A stretch of 63,764 nt of DNA from Deltaproteobacteria bacterium. Its GTDB lineage: Bacteria; Desulfobacterota; Desulfobacteria; Desulfobacterales; C00003060. The translations under genes were made by a program, and so were the position numbers. The stretch's first letter is position 1. Every line of letters begins with the position of its first letter. Shown piece after piece: positions 55,614 to 63,764 of the stretch. The stretch covers positions 1 to 63,764 of the forward strand of contig JAFGFW010000095.1 of assembly GCA_016930875.1 (NCBI GenBank). Reading direction: 5' to 3'. The notes under the pieces were generated by a model. The model made no database searches. It worked only from the letters and a program-made list of their open reading frames with translations, and had not been told where the DNA came from.

Positions 55614-56393
55614 ATGGACATTGCATCTCTGATCGGGGTTATTTCAGGCGTTATGCTGGTCATCTCCGCCATATTAATCGGCGGCAGTGTTCATAATTTC
55701 TTTAATCTGCCCGGATTCATGGTTGTGTTCGGCGGGACAATAGCTGCAACCTTTTTGACTTTCCAGTTAAGGGACGTATTGTCTGCTTTCAAAGCCGCTT
55801 TTTTTGTGTTTTCAGAAAAGAAACGAGATCCGAATGATATGATATCAACCATGATTTCACTTTGTTATGTCACCAGGAGAGAAGGGATTGTCAAGTTGGG
55901 CGGCGTAAAGACACAATCAGTTTTTCTGAAAAAAGTGTGCAATCTGATTGCTGATGGTTCTGAGGAAGAGCTCTTCCGCAAGACAATGGCAATCGAAATG
56001 GAGGCGATGAAGGCGAGGCACTTCATGGTTCAGGACGTTTTCAAGAAAATGAGTCTTTATGCCCCTGCTTTTGGCATGCTGGGGACACTTATAGGCCTGA
56101 TCCAGATGCTCAGCAGATTGCAGGAGCCGAGTTCCATCGGGCCGGCCATGGCCATAGCCCTTTTGACAACCTTTTATGGCTCGCTTCTCTCCACGTTGTT
56201 TTTTCTGCCCGTTGCGGGAAAATTAAAGTCCAGAACGCTCTTGGAGCTTATCAACATGGAGATCATTACGGAAGGAGGCATATCGATTCTGGAAGATAAT
56301 AATCCGATGTTGGTATATGAGAAGCTCTCATCTTACGTAGCTGCCAGAATTCGCAGGCCCATGAAACGAACAACGCAAAAGAAAGATGGATAA
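55614..56393 (+). CDS. motA: Flagellar stator protein MotA/PomA
   Basis: A 259-residue inner-membrane stator subunit with four membrane segments: two N-terminal (about 5-25 and 30-50), a long cytoplasmic loop with charged residues that contact the rotor, and two C-terminal, including Pro-Ala-Phe-Gly-Met-Leu-Gly-Thr-Leu-Ile-Gly-Leu. It forms an ion channel with MotB, whose gene overlaps its 3' end by eight bases. No other flagellar genes are in the window. Confidence 0.92.
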   Translation: MDIASLIGVISGVMLVISAILIGGSVHNFFNLPGFMVVFGGTIAATFLTFQLRDVLSAFKAAFFVFSEKKRDPNDMISTMISLCYVTRREGIVKLGGVKTQSVFLKKVCNLIADGSEEELFRKTMAIEMEAMKARHFMVQDVFKKMSLYAPAFGMLGTLIGLIQMLSRLQEPSSIGPAMAIALLTTFYGSLLSTLFFLPVAGKLKSRTLLELINMEIITEGGISILEDNNPMLVYEKLSSYVAARIRRPMKRTTQKKDG

Positions 56394-57153
56394 AGCCAGT
56401 CAAACCCTTTCTGAAATAATGGAAGAGGAATCCACGGTAGGGTGGCTGGTCACCTATGCGGATTTGATGACTCTCCTTCTTTGCTTTTTTGTCCTTTTGT
56501 TTGCCATATCGACTATGAATCTTGAGAAATTCAAACAAGCCCTGTCTGCAATTCAAATAAGCCTCGGAGAAAAAGCCCCTCCAGTGGGTCTTCTGGAACT
56601 GGTTGTTGACTCTCCCCCTGCGGCTATCGGTCTTGCTAAACCGAGTTCACGGGCCGGCCCATCGGAGAAGAAGATTGTCCTGGAAGATTTGATTGGGCTG
56701 ACGTCGAGGGATATTTACAGGGATGTGCAGCATTTTGTTCACAAAAGCAAACTGAGTGATCACATCGTTGTCTCCATGGATGGATCAAAGGTTATTATCC
56801 GCGTGACAGGCAAGGTCCTTTTTGAATCCGGCATCGCAATCCTCAACCTGGGAGCAACCCCGATACTGGACGATATTGTCGAAATATCAAAGCGTTATCC
56901 GGAATACAATGTCCGTATCGAAGGTCATTCCGATAATATTCCTATTTCAACGGCGCAGTTTCCTTCGAACTGGGAGCTATCTGCGGTTCGAGCAACAACA
57001 GTGCTTCGCTATCTCATTGACGGAGGTATAGACCCTAACAGACTGACGGGAACAGGATACGGATCATTGCTTCCACTGGTACCAAACAACACGGACAGCA
57101 ACAGAGCACGCAACAGGAGGGTGGAGTTTGTTTTGGAAAAGAAGCCAGAATGA
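56386..57153 (+). CDS. motB: Flagellar stator protein MotB/PomB
   Basis: A 255-residue protein with one N-terminal membrane helix carrying the ion-binding Asp in Tyr-Ala-Asp-Leu-Met-Thr-Leu-Leu, and a C-terminal OmpA-like peptidoglycan-binding domain (Ile-Glu-Gly-His-Ser-Asp, then Asn-Arg-Ala-Arg-Asn-Arg-Arg-Val-Glu). The linker around 60-110 would act as a plug. The ion (H+ or Na+) cannot be fixed with confidence. It overlaps motA, and the PilZ gene follows after one base. Confidence 0.92.
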   Translation: MDKASQTLSEIMEEESTVGWLVTYADLMTLLLCFFVLLFAISTMNLEKFKQALSAIQISLGEKAPPVGLLELVVDSPPAAIGLAKPSSRAGPSEKKIVLEDLIGLTSRDIYRDVQHFVHKSKLSDHIVVSMDGSKVIIRVTGKVLFESGIAILNLGATPILDDIVEISKRYPEYNVRIEGHSDNIPISTAQFPSNWELSAVRATTVLRYLIDGGIDPNRLTGTGYGSLLPLVPNNTDSNRARNRRVEFVLEKKPE

Positions 57154-57154
57154 T

Positions 57155-57547
57155 ATGGGGATAATTTCTTCCGACTCAATTGATCGGCGATCCTCATACC
57201 GGGTCCGCCCGCTTTCCACAGAACCCATACGAATAGAGTTTAAGGGAAAGACGCTCTTTGTAAAGGATATCAGTGCCGGTGGGCTATCGTTTTGCAATGA
57301 CAATTTTGCGGCAGGAGACTCCCAGTTAATTACTCTTGATTTGCCGGGGGAAAACGTAACCATAACTGCAAAGACGGAAGTCATCAGGATCGACCGGCAA
57401 GGCGTTTGCCATTGTCGTTTCGTAGGGTTAAGTGATGATTTAGTCAATGCAATCCATCAGTATGTGATGGCAGTTCAAGTAGAGGAAATGCGGGAAAAAA
57501 GACGAGATTCACGCCAGGTCTCTCAGTCTGGAGACATGACTATCTAG
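57155..57547 (+). CDS. PilZ-domain c-di-GMP receptor
   Basis: A 130-residue protein from the ATG at 57155, one base after the motB stop; an upstream TTG would overlap motB. PilZ motifs are present: Arg-Arg-Ser-Ser-Tyr-Arg (RxxxR type) near residue 11 and Asp-Ile-Ser-Ala-Gly-Gly (DxSxxG) about 26 residues on. Such single-domain proteins bind c-di-GMP and can brake flagellar motors (YcgR-like). Cotranscription with motAB makes stator control a reasonable guess. Confidence 0.85.
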   Translation: MGIISSDSIDRRSSYRVRPLSTEPIRIEFKGKTLFVKDISAGGLSFCNDNFAAGDSQLITLDLPGENVTITAKTEVIRIDRQGVCHCRFVGLSDDLVNAIHQYVMAVQVEEMREKRRDSRQVSQSGDMTI

Positions 57548-58908
57548 AGATATAGCCTCTTTTCCTTCTCGACTACGTCAATTATGTCATAAAGAATGTT
57601 GGGTATTTTCCGCTGAACCCGCTCCCATGAAACGGTTTGAGGGGTTTCGAAAAGCTGCTCTCTGTTCTTTTGAGCTGTGGCCGCAATGGCCTGCAGTAAA
57701 CCTGTAGCCAGGAAAGGTTCGAATGCTTCGTGGCTTCCCACAAAAGTGCTGAATCGGTCCACGAGCCGATATGGCGAAATGAGCAGATCACCGGCATAAA
57801 GGATGGCGTCTTTGACCATCCCGTGAACCATTGCCTCTTCCAGGTTGGTTTCATAATGCAGACCCGAAAAGGCCGCGTTATCCGCGTACATTTTGATGAG
57901 GCTGTCTGCCACATCCAGATACGTTACGGTCAGATCTCGAATAAAATGATCTGAGATCTCCAACCCCTCTTCAATAACCAGGGCACTCAGAACTGTCGTC
58001 ACAATATCAACTACCATCTTATGAAGACCTTTTTCCGGGTCTTTTTCCGACAGGAGCTGGTGTTTGTGATCAAAGGGTTCATGAGAGATTTCCACTTGAG
58101 CGATATTGGTAGCCTTTCGATAGACTTCAATGAGCGTAAAGATTTCCACGCCCCAATTCATGGCGAAATGCATTCGGTTAAGGAGACTGGTATCAAAGAC
58201 AACTTCACCTGAAAGCTGATAGTTGAAATTCAGAAGGAAATCGACCAGGCGTAGAATTTTTGCCTCATTGGTATCCGTGAATTTTCGCTTCAAAGCGATG
58301 AGCAAAGGATCAAGCAGGAGTCTTTTGACCCGGCCGTACATTTGCCTACCCTTCAACCGAGCGTAGAACGCTTTGGAAAACTGATAATTCAGCACCTGAA
58401 CCGGATAAAAGAGCCGGTCCAATTGCTCTCGTCGGAACGTACGGATGTCGGCATCAATGAGCCCGACACTCTGAGCTCCCAGGGCAATGGCTATGCCGAA
58501 GGAAAGGAACATGTTCCTACCCTTGCCTCGCACATCAAGGCCGAAGCCTGCCTCAGACAACTGGTCATAAATACCTGAAAAACCAAGGCCATCGTTGTAC
58601 TGGATGAGGCAGTTTCTTAAGTCATAGCGATGAATGAGGCGAGCGAGTTCGTGCACATCTTCCGTCTCGGCTTGATCGAGACCAAAAATGATTCGAGAAA
58701 GGTACGAGGCAGAGCGGAGTTGTTTGAGGATGTTTTCAAAAACAGGGCGATTTGCCGTATCCCCATATTCGGATGCCAGCAGGGGGACAACAAGTACGGC
58801 TTTTTTCCACTTGCAATGATGGCGAAGTTGTGATTTTAAAGTAAGGTTGGACTTGCTGAGGAGATAGAAGGCCGTAACTTTGGTGTGCTTTTGAGCGAAA
58901 TTCGACAT
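57544..58908 (-). CDS. GT-A glycosyltransferase, glucosyl-3-phosphoglycerate synthase-like
   Basis: A 454-residue cytoplasmic glycosyltransferase. A Rossmann-like N-terminal half holds Gly-Lys-Gly-Arg-Asn-Met-Phe and the metal-binding Asp-Ala-Asp-Ile (Leu-Ile-Asp-Ala-Asp-Ile-Arg). The C-terminal half is helical. The architecture is like family-81 glucosyl- or mannosyl-3-phosphoglycerate synthases, but donor and acceptor are not certain. It converges on the PilZ gene with a 4-base overlap. Confidence 0.65.
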   Translation of the reverse strand: MSNFAQKHTKVTAFYLLSKSNLTLKSQLRHHCKWKKAVLVVPLLASEYGDTANRPVFENILKQLRSASYLSRIIFGLDQAETEDVHELARLIHRYDLRNCLIQYNDGLGFSGIYDQLSEAGFGLDVRGKGRNMFLSFGIAIALGAQSVGLIDADIRTFRREQLDRLFYPVQVLNYQFSKAFYARLKGRQMYGRVKRLLLDPLLIALKRKFTDTNEAKILRLVDFLLNFNYQLSGEVVFDTSLLNRMHFAMNWGVEIFTLIEVYRKATNIAQVEISHEPFDHKHQLLSEKDPEKGLHKMVVDIVTTVLSALVIEEGLEISDHFIRDLTVTYLDVADSLIKMYADNAAFSGLHYETNLEEAMVHGMVKDAILYAGDLLISPYRLVDRFSTFVGSHEAFEPFLATGLLQAIAATAQKNREQLFETPQTVSWERVQRKIPNILYDIIDVVEKEKRLYL

Positions 58909-59010
58909 TGGTCATCTCCCTTTTTGTTTCACATGGAAAACCTGGTCCTTTGGGCTAAGTCAGAGTGAGATGGCTCTGCCTCAGGGGGTTCCGTAGCCGG
59001 GCCCTCCTGG

Positions 59011-59586
59011 TCATGCATGGCCTGCAACATCGGCAAGCCGAGCCGGATCGATACCCAGGAGCCTGGCAGCCTGCTCCCACCGCTGCTCAACAGGGGTTTC
59101 AAAGAGAATAGCTTCATTGGCAGGACAGGTCAGCCAGGAATTGGCCATGATCTCAGATTCCAACTGGCCTGGCCCCCAACCCGCACACCCGATGGCAAGT
59201 ATGAAAGATTTGGGTCCTTTCCCTTGAGCAAGCACTTCCACGAGATCTCTGGAATTACTCAAAGCAAGGGAAGGGGTAACCGGACGGCAGGCTTCCCAGC
59301 CAAAGGGAGGACCATGCAATATGAAAATCTGTTCCGTATGCACAGGTCCCCCCAGGTGAAGAGGAAGGGAACTTATTTCGGGCACGGATTTCAGGTTCAG
59401 TTCCTCGAATACGGCTTGCGTGATCAGTTCCGAATGGACACGGTTGATGACCAGACCCATGGCCCCCTCTGGAGTGTGCTCTCCCAGATAAGTCACGCTT
59501 TGGGAAAAATTCGGATCCAGCAGGCTGGGCATGGCAATCAGGAAGTGTCCTTTCAGGGATGTCTCGTATGCTTTTTCCTGACTCAT
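59011..59586 (-). CDS. algH: YqgE/AlgH-family protein
   Basis: A 191-residue protein from the ATG at 59586, preceded by TGGAGGAA. It has Gly-His-Phe-Leu-Ile-Ala-Met-Pro, Gly-Ala-Met-Gly-Leu-Val-Ile-Asn-Arg, Leu-His-Leu-Gly-Gly-Pro-Val and Gly-Cys-Ala-Gly-Trp-Gly-Pro-Gly-Gln-Leu-Glu, the full family signature. Its molecular function is not established; AlgH is linked to alginate regulation in Pseudomonas. Length is normal. Confidence 0.92.
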   Translation of the reverse strand: MSQEKAYETSLKGHFLIAMPSLLDPNFSQSVTYLGEHTPEGAMGLVINRVHSELITQAVFEELNLKSVPEISSLPLHLGGPVHTEQIFILHGPPFGWEACRPVTPSLALSNSRDLVEVLAQGKGPKSFILAIGCAGWGPGQLESEIMANSWLTCPANEAILFETPVEQRWEQAARLLGIDPARLADVAGHA

Positions 59587-60098
59587 TGTTCCTCCAGGAT
59601 ATTTCATTCCAGCGTGTTATCAATCAGGTTCTTGGAAGTCAGATCGTACCAGCTAGTTTAACATCTCTAATTCATGAACTGCCTGGTGTCAACACCGCAA
59701 ATCCCCCTGTAAGGGAAACGTCAAAGTCGCAAGCAATAAAAGAAGTCATGATCACAAAAGGTATATTTCGTCATTAATGAGTAAAAATATCAACGAAGCG
59801 CAATGGCCTCTGTTTTAGATCCTGGAAAAGCCCTGGTGGTTCATCATGAATCTGCCAGCACCCAAGAGGCCGACGCTCGCGCCATGGCATCCTTCCGCAA
59901 AAAGCATCTCAAACATCTCTTTCTCAAAAGCAGGTAACCGAAAGATTTGAATTTTCCGGCCTTTTCTCCAACCTGCAGACCTTGAGAAACACAATGAAAA
60001 GGGTGTTCTTGAGTGCTTTCTGTGACATTCTGTGATGTTTGACAAAAAAGAAAAAGGCTTGCAACTTATTGATTTCCTTGCAAGCCATTGACTTTACA
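59587..60098. other. Spacer without a recognised gene
   Basis: About 510 bases between algH and the tRNA-Cys remnant. A 76-codon minus-strand open stretch (59815-60045) is the only candidate and resembles nothing known to me. Base composition changes towards the accessory region beyond 60.1 kb. Confidence 0.35.
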
Positions 60099-60175
60099 TG
60101 GAGGTGGCAACCGGATTTGAACCGGTGTATAACGGTTTTGCAGACCGCAGTTTCTCAAGCGCAACTACTTGTTAT
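60099..60175 (-). pseudogene. tRNA-Cys (GCA) remnant lacking its 5' acceptor strand
   Basis: On the minus strand the 3' part of a tRNA-Cys is intact: anticodon stem GCGGT/ACCGT with anticodon GCA (60141-60139), T arm CCGGTTCAAATCCGG and TGCCACCTCCA ending at 60099. A D-arm-like CAAGTAGTTGCGC is recognisable upstream, but the expected GGTGGCA acceptor strand is absent; AT-rich DNA stands there. It is a disrupted tRNA gene or the attachment-site copy left by an integrated element. Confidence 0.65.
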
Positions 60176-60693
60176 ATATAAACTATTCAACATCGCAATT
60201 TCCCGTGGTGTGAATTTTGGGGGGACTTGGACCGAGGCAACCACTCCGGGGACCACAGAAAGGATTTGCAGATGCCCTTATCCCCACCTTGCCAGTTTGC
60301 TGGCGGTGTGATAGCTGTTTCAGATAGAAACAACTCCCAGAATCAACATCATGGCAAATAAATCTATAATCGGCCAACGATCGGTTTGAGTTTCGATGTT
60401 GCTAGGTATCTTTAGACAGGCTTGACAGCCACTTCACCGGTGATATTTACGGGATAGACAAAATCTGAAGCTGGTGATCAACCGCCAGGGACACTCCAAA
60501 ACAACGGCTCCTCCTAAGGGGTAGAGGCCACTCATGTTCCTAAAAAGACAGCCAATATCAGAATTACACGGAATCGGTTCCGCTTTTGACGGTCAATATC
60601 AGGGTTATTCAAAACTTTTTTCCAGATTTGCCAATCAATATCAAGATTATGCGGAATCAGGTGTTCTGTATAATCACCGTTTTTATGTTGAGC
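60176..60693. other. Accessory spacer with imperfect 41-42-bp repeats
   Basis: No gene is evident. AATATCA recurs at 60554, 60595 and 60637 within related blocks that also share a TTAY-N-CGGAATC-like continuation, giving three imperfect repeats with a 41-42-base period. Confidence 0.4.
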
Positions 60694-60705
60694 TCAACAT
60701 AAAAA
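60680..60705. repeat. Perfect 26-bp palindrome
   Basis: TTTTTATGTTGAG (60680-60692) is followed without a loop by its exact reverse complement (60693-60705). It overlaps the premature end of the transposase fragment. Confidence 0.75.
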
Positions 60706-60885
60706 ATGATTGGGAATCAATGCCCAAGCAAAACACTGAGTTTGTGTATCGACCGCGATGCTGCCGAGCCGATCTAAAAAGTTGACTCGATCAGCGTCCT
60801 CTCGGAATATTTTTCTGTGCTCTATTACCCTGATGATTATGTGATGGAACGCTCCAGGCGCATCTATCCTCGCTTTTCTTGGCAT
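60694..60885 (-). pseudogene. N-terminal fragment of a Y1/REP-associated tyrosine transposase
   Basis: A 63-residue fragment starting Met-Pro-Arg-Lys-Ala-Arg-Ile-Asp-Ala-Pro-Gly-Ala, the typical start of IS200-like/RAYT transposases. It runs to Ala-Leu-Ile-Pro-Asn-His-Phe, where the catalytic His-x-His should continue. Instead the frame enters the palindrome at 60680-60705 and stops. The catalytic Tyr and the remaining two thirds are missing. Confidence 0.75.
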
Positions 60886-61006
60886 TTAAGCCCGACACCA
60901 ACTTTCTTCAACCAGCGTAAAGCATAAAATCATAGACTGTCCCCAAGTCCCAAACGTCCCCAAGTCCCCCCCTGTTACCAGAGCAGCATCTCTTGAAACT
61001 CAATAA

Positions 61007-61552
61007 TTAAGATGCTATCCTAAGGTTTCTCTCATTCTCCACAAATTTGACAGACTGCAAAATTGTCCAGAATTCACCTCTACCGTTTTCCCCGCCTAAA
61101 TATTCAACTACAACTTGCCGAGAAGGAATAAATACATATTCCTGGCACTGGGTTGTGTCAGATTTCTCCGACCCGGTAATAACATAAAACTCTTTTCGAT
61201 CGACCTTCTTTGCCTCTCTGTTAACCGACACAAATTGCAGCTTTTCTAATCTATGACTATAAGTGTCAAAAAATTGGTCAGGAGTTAATATCTCAGTTCT
61301 TTTGAACAGAATTATACTATCCCTTTTAGGATATTTTACTAGTACTAAGCTCTGTTCTTCTACGTTCTTGACAAAGCTATATGGAACTGTGACTATCATT
61401 TGCTCAAAAGAGACTTCTCTAGGAGACGTCAAGTATAAATAACAAAGTGAAATACTGTTGCTTATTCTGCTATTGGTTAATTTATCTCCCACTATTAGCA
61501 TTACGGAAACCGCTAATAATGCTGCAACCAAAATGACTACTTTTGTCTTCAT
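61007..61552 (-). CDS. Membrane-anchored hypothetical protein downstream of the Rhs gene
   Basis: A 181-residue protein with an N-terminal signal or anchor helix (about 4-22) and a soluble, charged remainder of alternating strands: Val-Thr-Val-Pro-Tyr-Ser-Phe, Ser-Leu-Val-Leu-Val-Lys-Tyr-Pro and Val-Val-Val-Glu-Tyr-Leu-Gly-Gly. No family is recognised. It is 168 bases downstream of the Rhs gene on the same strand and is visibly more AT-rich than the Rhs core, as expected for an immunity gene or other tail-associated cargo. Immunity is an inference from position. Confidence 0.6.
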   Translation of the reverse strand: MKTKVVILVAALLAVSVMLIVGDKLTNSRISNSISLCYLYLTSPREVSFEQMIVTVPYSFVKNVEEQSLVLVKYPKRDSIILFKRTEILTPDQFFDTYSHRLEKLQFVSVNREAKKVDRKEFYVITGSEKSDTTQCQEYVFIPSRQVVVEYLGGENGRGEFWTILQSVKFVENERNLRIAS

Positions 61553-61720
61553 GGCCTTAAGATGGAGTACTATAAATGGGTATGTGATTTATAATAATAT
61601 CAATACCACGCCAGTAAAGTGCCTTTATTACAGTCCTTTGCGATGGAATAATCTTTTGTGCGCTCAGTTATTAATAGCATGGCTAATCTGTAAGAGGTAC
61701 ATGAACGCGCCAACGGATTG

Positions 61721-63764
61721 CTAATATTTGGGTTTGCACGCACCATGATTTTCAAGTTGCTTTAGCAAGTCCAAAACGTCGTTTAGAATCTCAATAGCTA
61801 TCTCGGATTTAGTAGTTGGGGGGAGCCCGCCAATAGTTGTTCCAGGAGGGGCATTTCTAATTGCCTCCAGTAACTCACTATAACCTTGTTTTTGAAGTTT
61901 CCTCTTAATACTGTTTATGACTATCGCTCTCTCAGTATCTTGCTTCCTCCATGCCTCATCCTCCATTTTGTCGAGTTTTTGGTACATTTCGCCAGTTTTT
62001 GCTGCCTCTTTAAGTGAATGAAAAGCAGCCATTAAACCATTATCATCAACCAAATTAACCGGATCGTTGAGACAGTACCCATAGAGATCAGTATCTCCAC
62101 CAGCAAACAGTATCGGATCCTTAGCCGTCCATCTCCCAGTATCTGGATCATAATCCCTGTAGCCGAACCTTACAAGGCCGGTATCTCTGTCGTGCAGTCC
62201 TCCTGCAAACCCAAAGGGGATCGTAAAAGATGAATTTGTATCATCGATGCTATTCCCAAAAGAATCATAGTCAATTCCCTTGACCACATTACCCGAGGCA
62301 TCGGCAACCACCCGCAATGACCCCACCTGGTCATAAGTCAAGTAGTAGGTGGCGCCACCCTGGGTCATGGCAACGGGCATTCGGCCGTCGGCATATTCAA
62401 AACGCATTATGAGGTTGTCGCTTCCGTCAAATACTGCCAGAAGCCTAGTCAACCCATCCCAAAGGTATTTTTCAGTGGTGACATCATTGTATACCTTTGC
62501 AATTCTCCTGCCAAGAGGATCGTGGACGTATTCGATTACGGTGCCGTCCGGCAGGGTCACACCAAGAAGCTCCCCGCGAGAAGAGTAGTCGTAGGTGGTG
62601 ACATGTGCGCCATCCGTCTTGGTGGTCAGGAACCCATCCACGTCATACTGGTAGGTCGTGCTTCCCGCAGAGAGAAGATGATCCTCGTCAGAGTAACTAA
62701 ACGTCTTTCCAGCGATGCCCCGTAGAGTGTTCATCTCATAGGAACGGGTGCCGTTTAGGTCATACTGGTACTCCTCCACCAGGTTACCATCCTTGGTGAC
62801 CGTGAGAAGCCTTCCCATGGCATCGTAGGTATAGGCATAGCTTGAAGTAAGCCCGTCTGCCGTCTCCGCCTTTTCAGTTATTCTCCCGTTATCATCACGA
62901 GTCAGCTCCCATAAGGTGAGGCTGCTACCATTGACGACGAAGTCCTCTTCCTCCACCTCACCGTAGCCGTTAAAAGTGCGGGCCAAACTCAAAGCCCCGC
63001 CAGTGACGGCTTCAGGCAGACCATTTCCCGCATTGCGAAAGATCGCAAAACCACCGGCACCGGTCAAAAGACCGTCATCGTCGTAGGTGTATACATGGGT
63101 GTCGCCGGCATATGTGAAACTGGTCAGGTTAAAGTCGTTGTTGTAGGTGTACTCCAGGGATTGATTCAGGATACCGCTCAAGGTCTCGGACGTAACAAAC
63201 TTTCCGTCATAGCCGTAGACGATCAATTCTGTGCCTTTTGTGATCGACCCCACCTTGGTGCCGCACAGATAGGTGAGATCAATGTTTCCCTCCGGCGTTT
63301 GGATCTGCTCCAGCCTGCCGTTAGCATAGATGTTGTTGATCTGGTTACCTGAAGGAAAGTTGGTCTGGATGAGTCGTCTGTCCTTGTCGTACACGTAACT
63401 ATAACTGCCGCTTAGCGGCGTCTGGTAAGAGCTGTTTCGATTGACCGCGTTATAACCGAATCCGTGGTCAATGGTTGAAGGATTGGTCAATACCGTCATG
63501 TTGCCGTTTTGGTCATACGTAAAGCCAACCGTGGTGGTGTCCGGCCGATTGATCCCAGTCATGCGGCCCACGGCATCGTAGGTGTATGATGTGGTTTGGT
63601 TTTCGGGGTCGGTAATGGAGTCAAGGAGCCCCTGTGCGTTATAGACAAAGCTGGTTTCCCTGGTATTCGTTATAATCGAAGTCAGCCGCCCACGAGTATC
63701 ATACCCATAGGTGGTGTCATGAAGACCCGGGATGGAAAGGCTACTCGTTAGAAGGGTTGCAGGA
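61721..63764 (-). CDS. Rhs/YD-repeat protein with variable C-terminal tail (5' end outside window)
   Basis: The frame is open to the window edge, giving about 680 codons. YD repeats (Tyr-x-Tyr-Asp-x-x-Gly-Arg) fill the N-terminal part. The Rhs core boundary is near Arg-Tyr-Asp/Tyr-Arg-Asp-Tyr-Asp-Pro-Asp-Thr-Gly-Arg and Tyr-Gly-Tyr-Cys-Leu-Asn-Asp-Pro-Val-Asn. The last ~105 residues are a helix-rich, lysine- and glutamate-rich tail matching nothing I recognise, where polymorphic toxins carry their effector. Secretion route unknown: no T6SS or Tc genes are visible. Confidence 0.88.
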   Translation of the reverse strand, partial: PATLLTSSLSIPGLHDTTYGYDTRGRLTSIITNTRETSFVYNAQGLLDSITDPENQTTSYTYDAVGRMTGINRPDTTTVGFTYDQNGNMTVLTNPSTIDHGFGYNAVNRNSSYQTPLSGSYSYVYDKDRRLIQTNFPSGNQINNIYANGRLEQIQTPEGNIDLTYLCGTKVGSITKGTELIVYGYDGKFVTSETLSGILNQSLEYTYNNDFNLTSFTYAGDTHVYTYDDDGLLTGAGGFAIFRNAGNGLPEAVTGGALSLARTFNGYGEVEEEDFVVNGSSLTLWELTRDDNGRITEKAETADGLTSSYAYTYDAMGRLLTVTKDGNLVEEYQYDLNGTRSYEMNTLRGIAGKTFSYSDEDHLLSAGSTTYQYDVDGFLTTKTDGAHVTTYDYSSRGELLGVTLPDGTVIEYVHDPLGRRIAKVYNDVTTEKYLWDGLTRLLAVFDGSDNLIMRFEYADGRMPVAMTQGGATYYLTYDQVGSLRVVADASGNVVKGIDYDSFGNSIDDTNSSFTIPFGFAGGLHDRDTGLVRFGYRDYDPDTGRWTAKDPILFAGGDTDLYGYCLNDPVNLVDDNGLMAAFHSLKEAAKTGEMYQKLDKMEDEAWRKQDTERAIVINSIKRKLQKQGYSELLEAIRNAPPGTTIGGLPPTTKSEIAIEILNDVLDLLKQLENHGACKPKY

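Overview
The window looks like chromosomal DNA of a deltaproteobacterium (Desulfobacterota), probably an anaerobic sulfate reducer or syntroph. This is inferred from gene content: a methylmalonyl-CoA (propionate) module, an indolepyruvate:ferredoxin oxidoreductase, a paaK-ACT-livKHM cluster, a short anaerobe-type ThiC, and several small proteins of a kind I associate with that group. No rRNA is present to test it. Coding density is high and most genes are ordinary housekeeping or metabolic genes, with accessory DNA in two places.

Layout. 1-1704: tandem Cys-rich small proteins, gmhB and an RlpA/SPOR lipoprotein. 1780-5926: a four-gene operon (biotin carrier, carboxyltransferase, both methylmalonyl-CoA mutase subunits). 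The matching epimerase lies alone at 31.2-31.6 kb. 6084-8924: hsp20-lon. About 9.2-21.8 kb: an accessory/defence island on the minus strand. Its core reads, in transcription order, MerR-type regulator, gamma-class N6 DNA methylase, VapC-like PIN nuclease, Mod-like beta-class methylase, then a type III-style Res helicase-nuclease whose C-terminus carries a HEPN-like motif, and a 54-residue Cys-rich protein. A RelE-type toxin-antitoxin pair flanked by 23-bp direct repeats, a MITE-like element and a gene split by a stop codon border it. This island is the best candidate for an undescribed system: two DNA methylases combined with two putative RNA-cleaving modules under one regulator.

21.8-31.6 kb: cyclophilin, iorA-iorB-lepA, livG, a CheY-like receiver fused to a solute-binding-protein domain, a universal stress protein, tRNA-Ala and methylmalonyl-CoA epimerase. 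32.0-38.2 kb: an AT-rich replication block, dnaN-gyrB followed without spacing by an archaeal-type thymidylate synthase, then thiC. 38.2-43.5 kb: transaldolase, polysaccharide deacetylase, Ctp protease and TolC. 44.4-50.5 kb: TPR membrane protein, phenylacetate-CoA ligase, a double-ACT protein and livK-livH-livM. The livG gene sits 19 kb away and no livF is visible. Together with iorAB this suggests import and oxidation of branched-chain and aromatic amino acids.

50.5-59.6 kb: histone-deacetylase-like amidohydrolase, PilT, a multidomain response regulator whose phospho-acceptor Asp is replaced by Glu, motA-motB, a PilZ protein, a glycosyltransferase and an AlgH-family protein; the block from PilT to PilZ is a surface-motility and signalling module. 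59.6-63.8 kb is accessory again: a tRNA-Cys remnant lacking its 5' acceptor strand, a transposase fragment ending in a perfect 26-bp palindrome, and the 3' end of an Rhs-repeat gene with a unique tail, followed by a possible immunity gene. The Rhs gene runs off the window.
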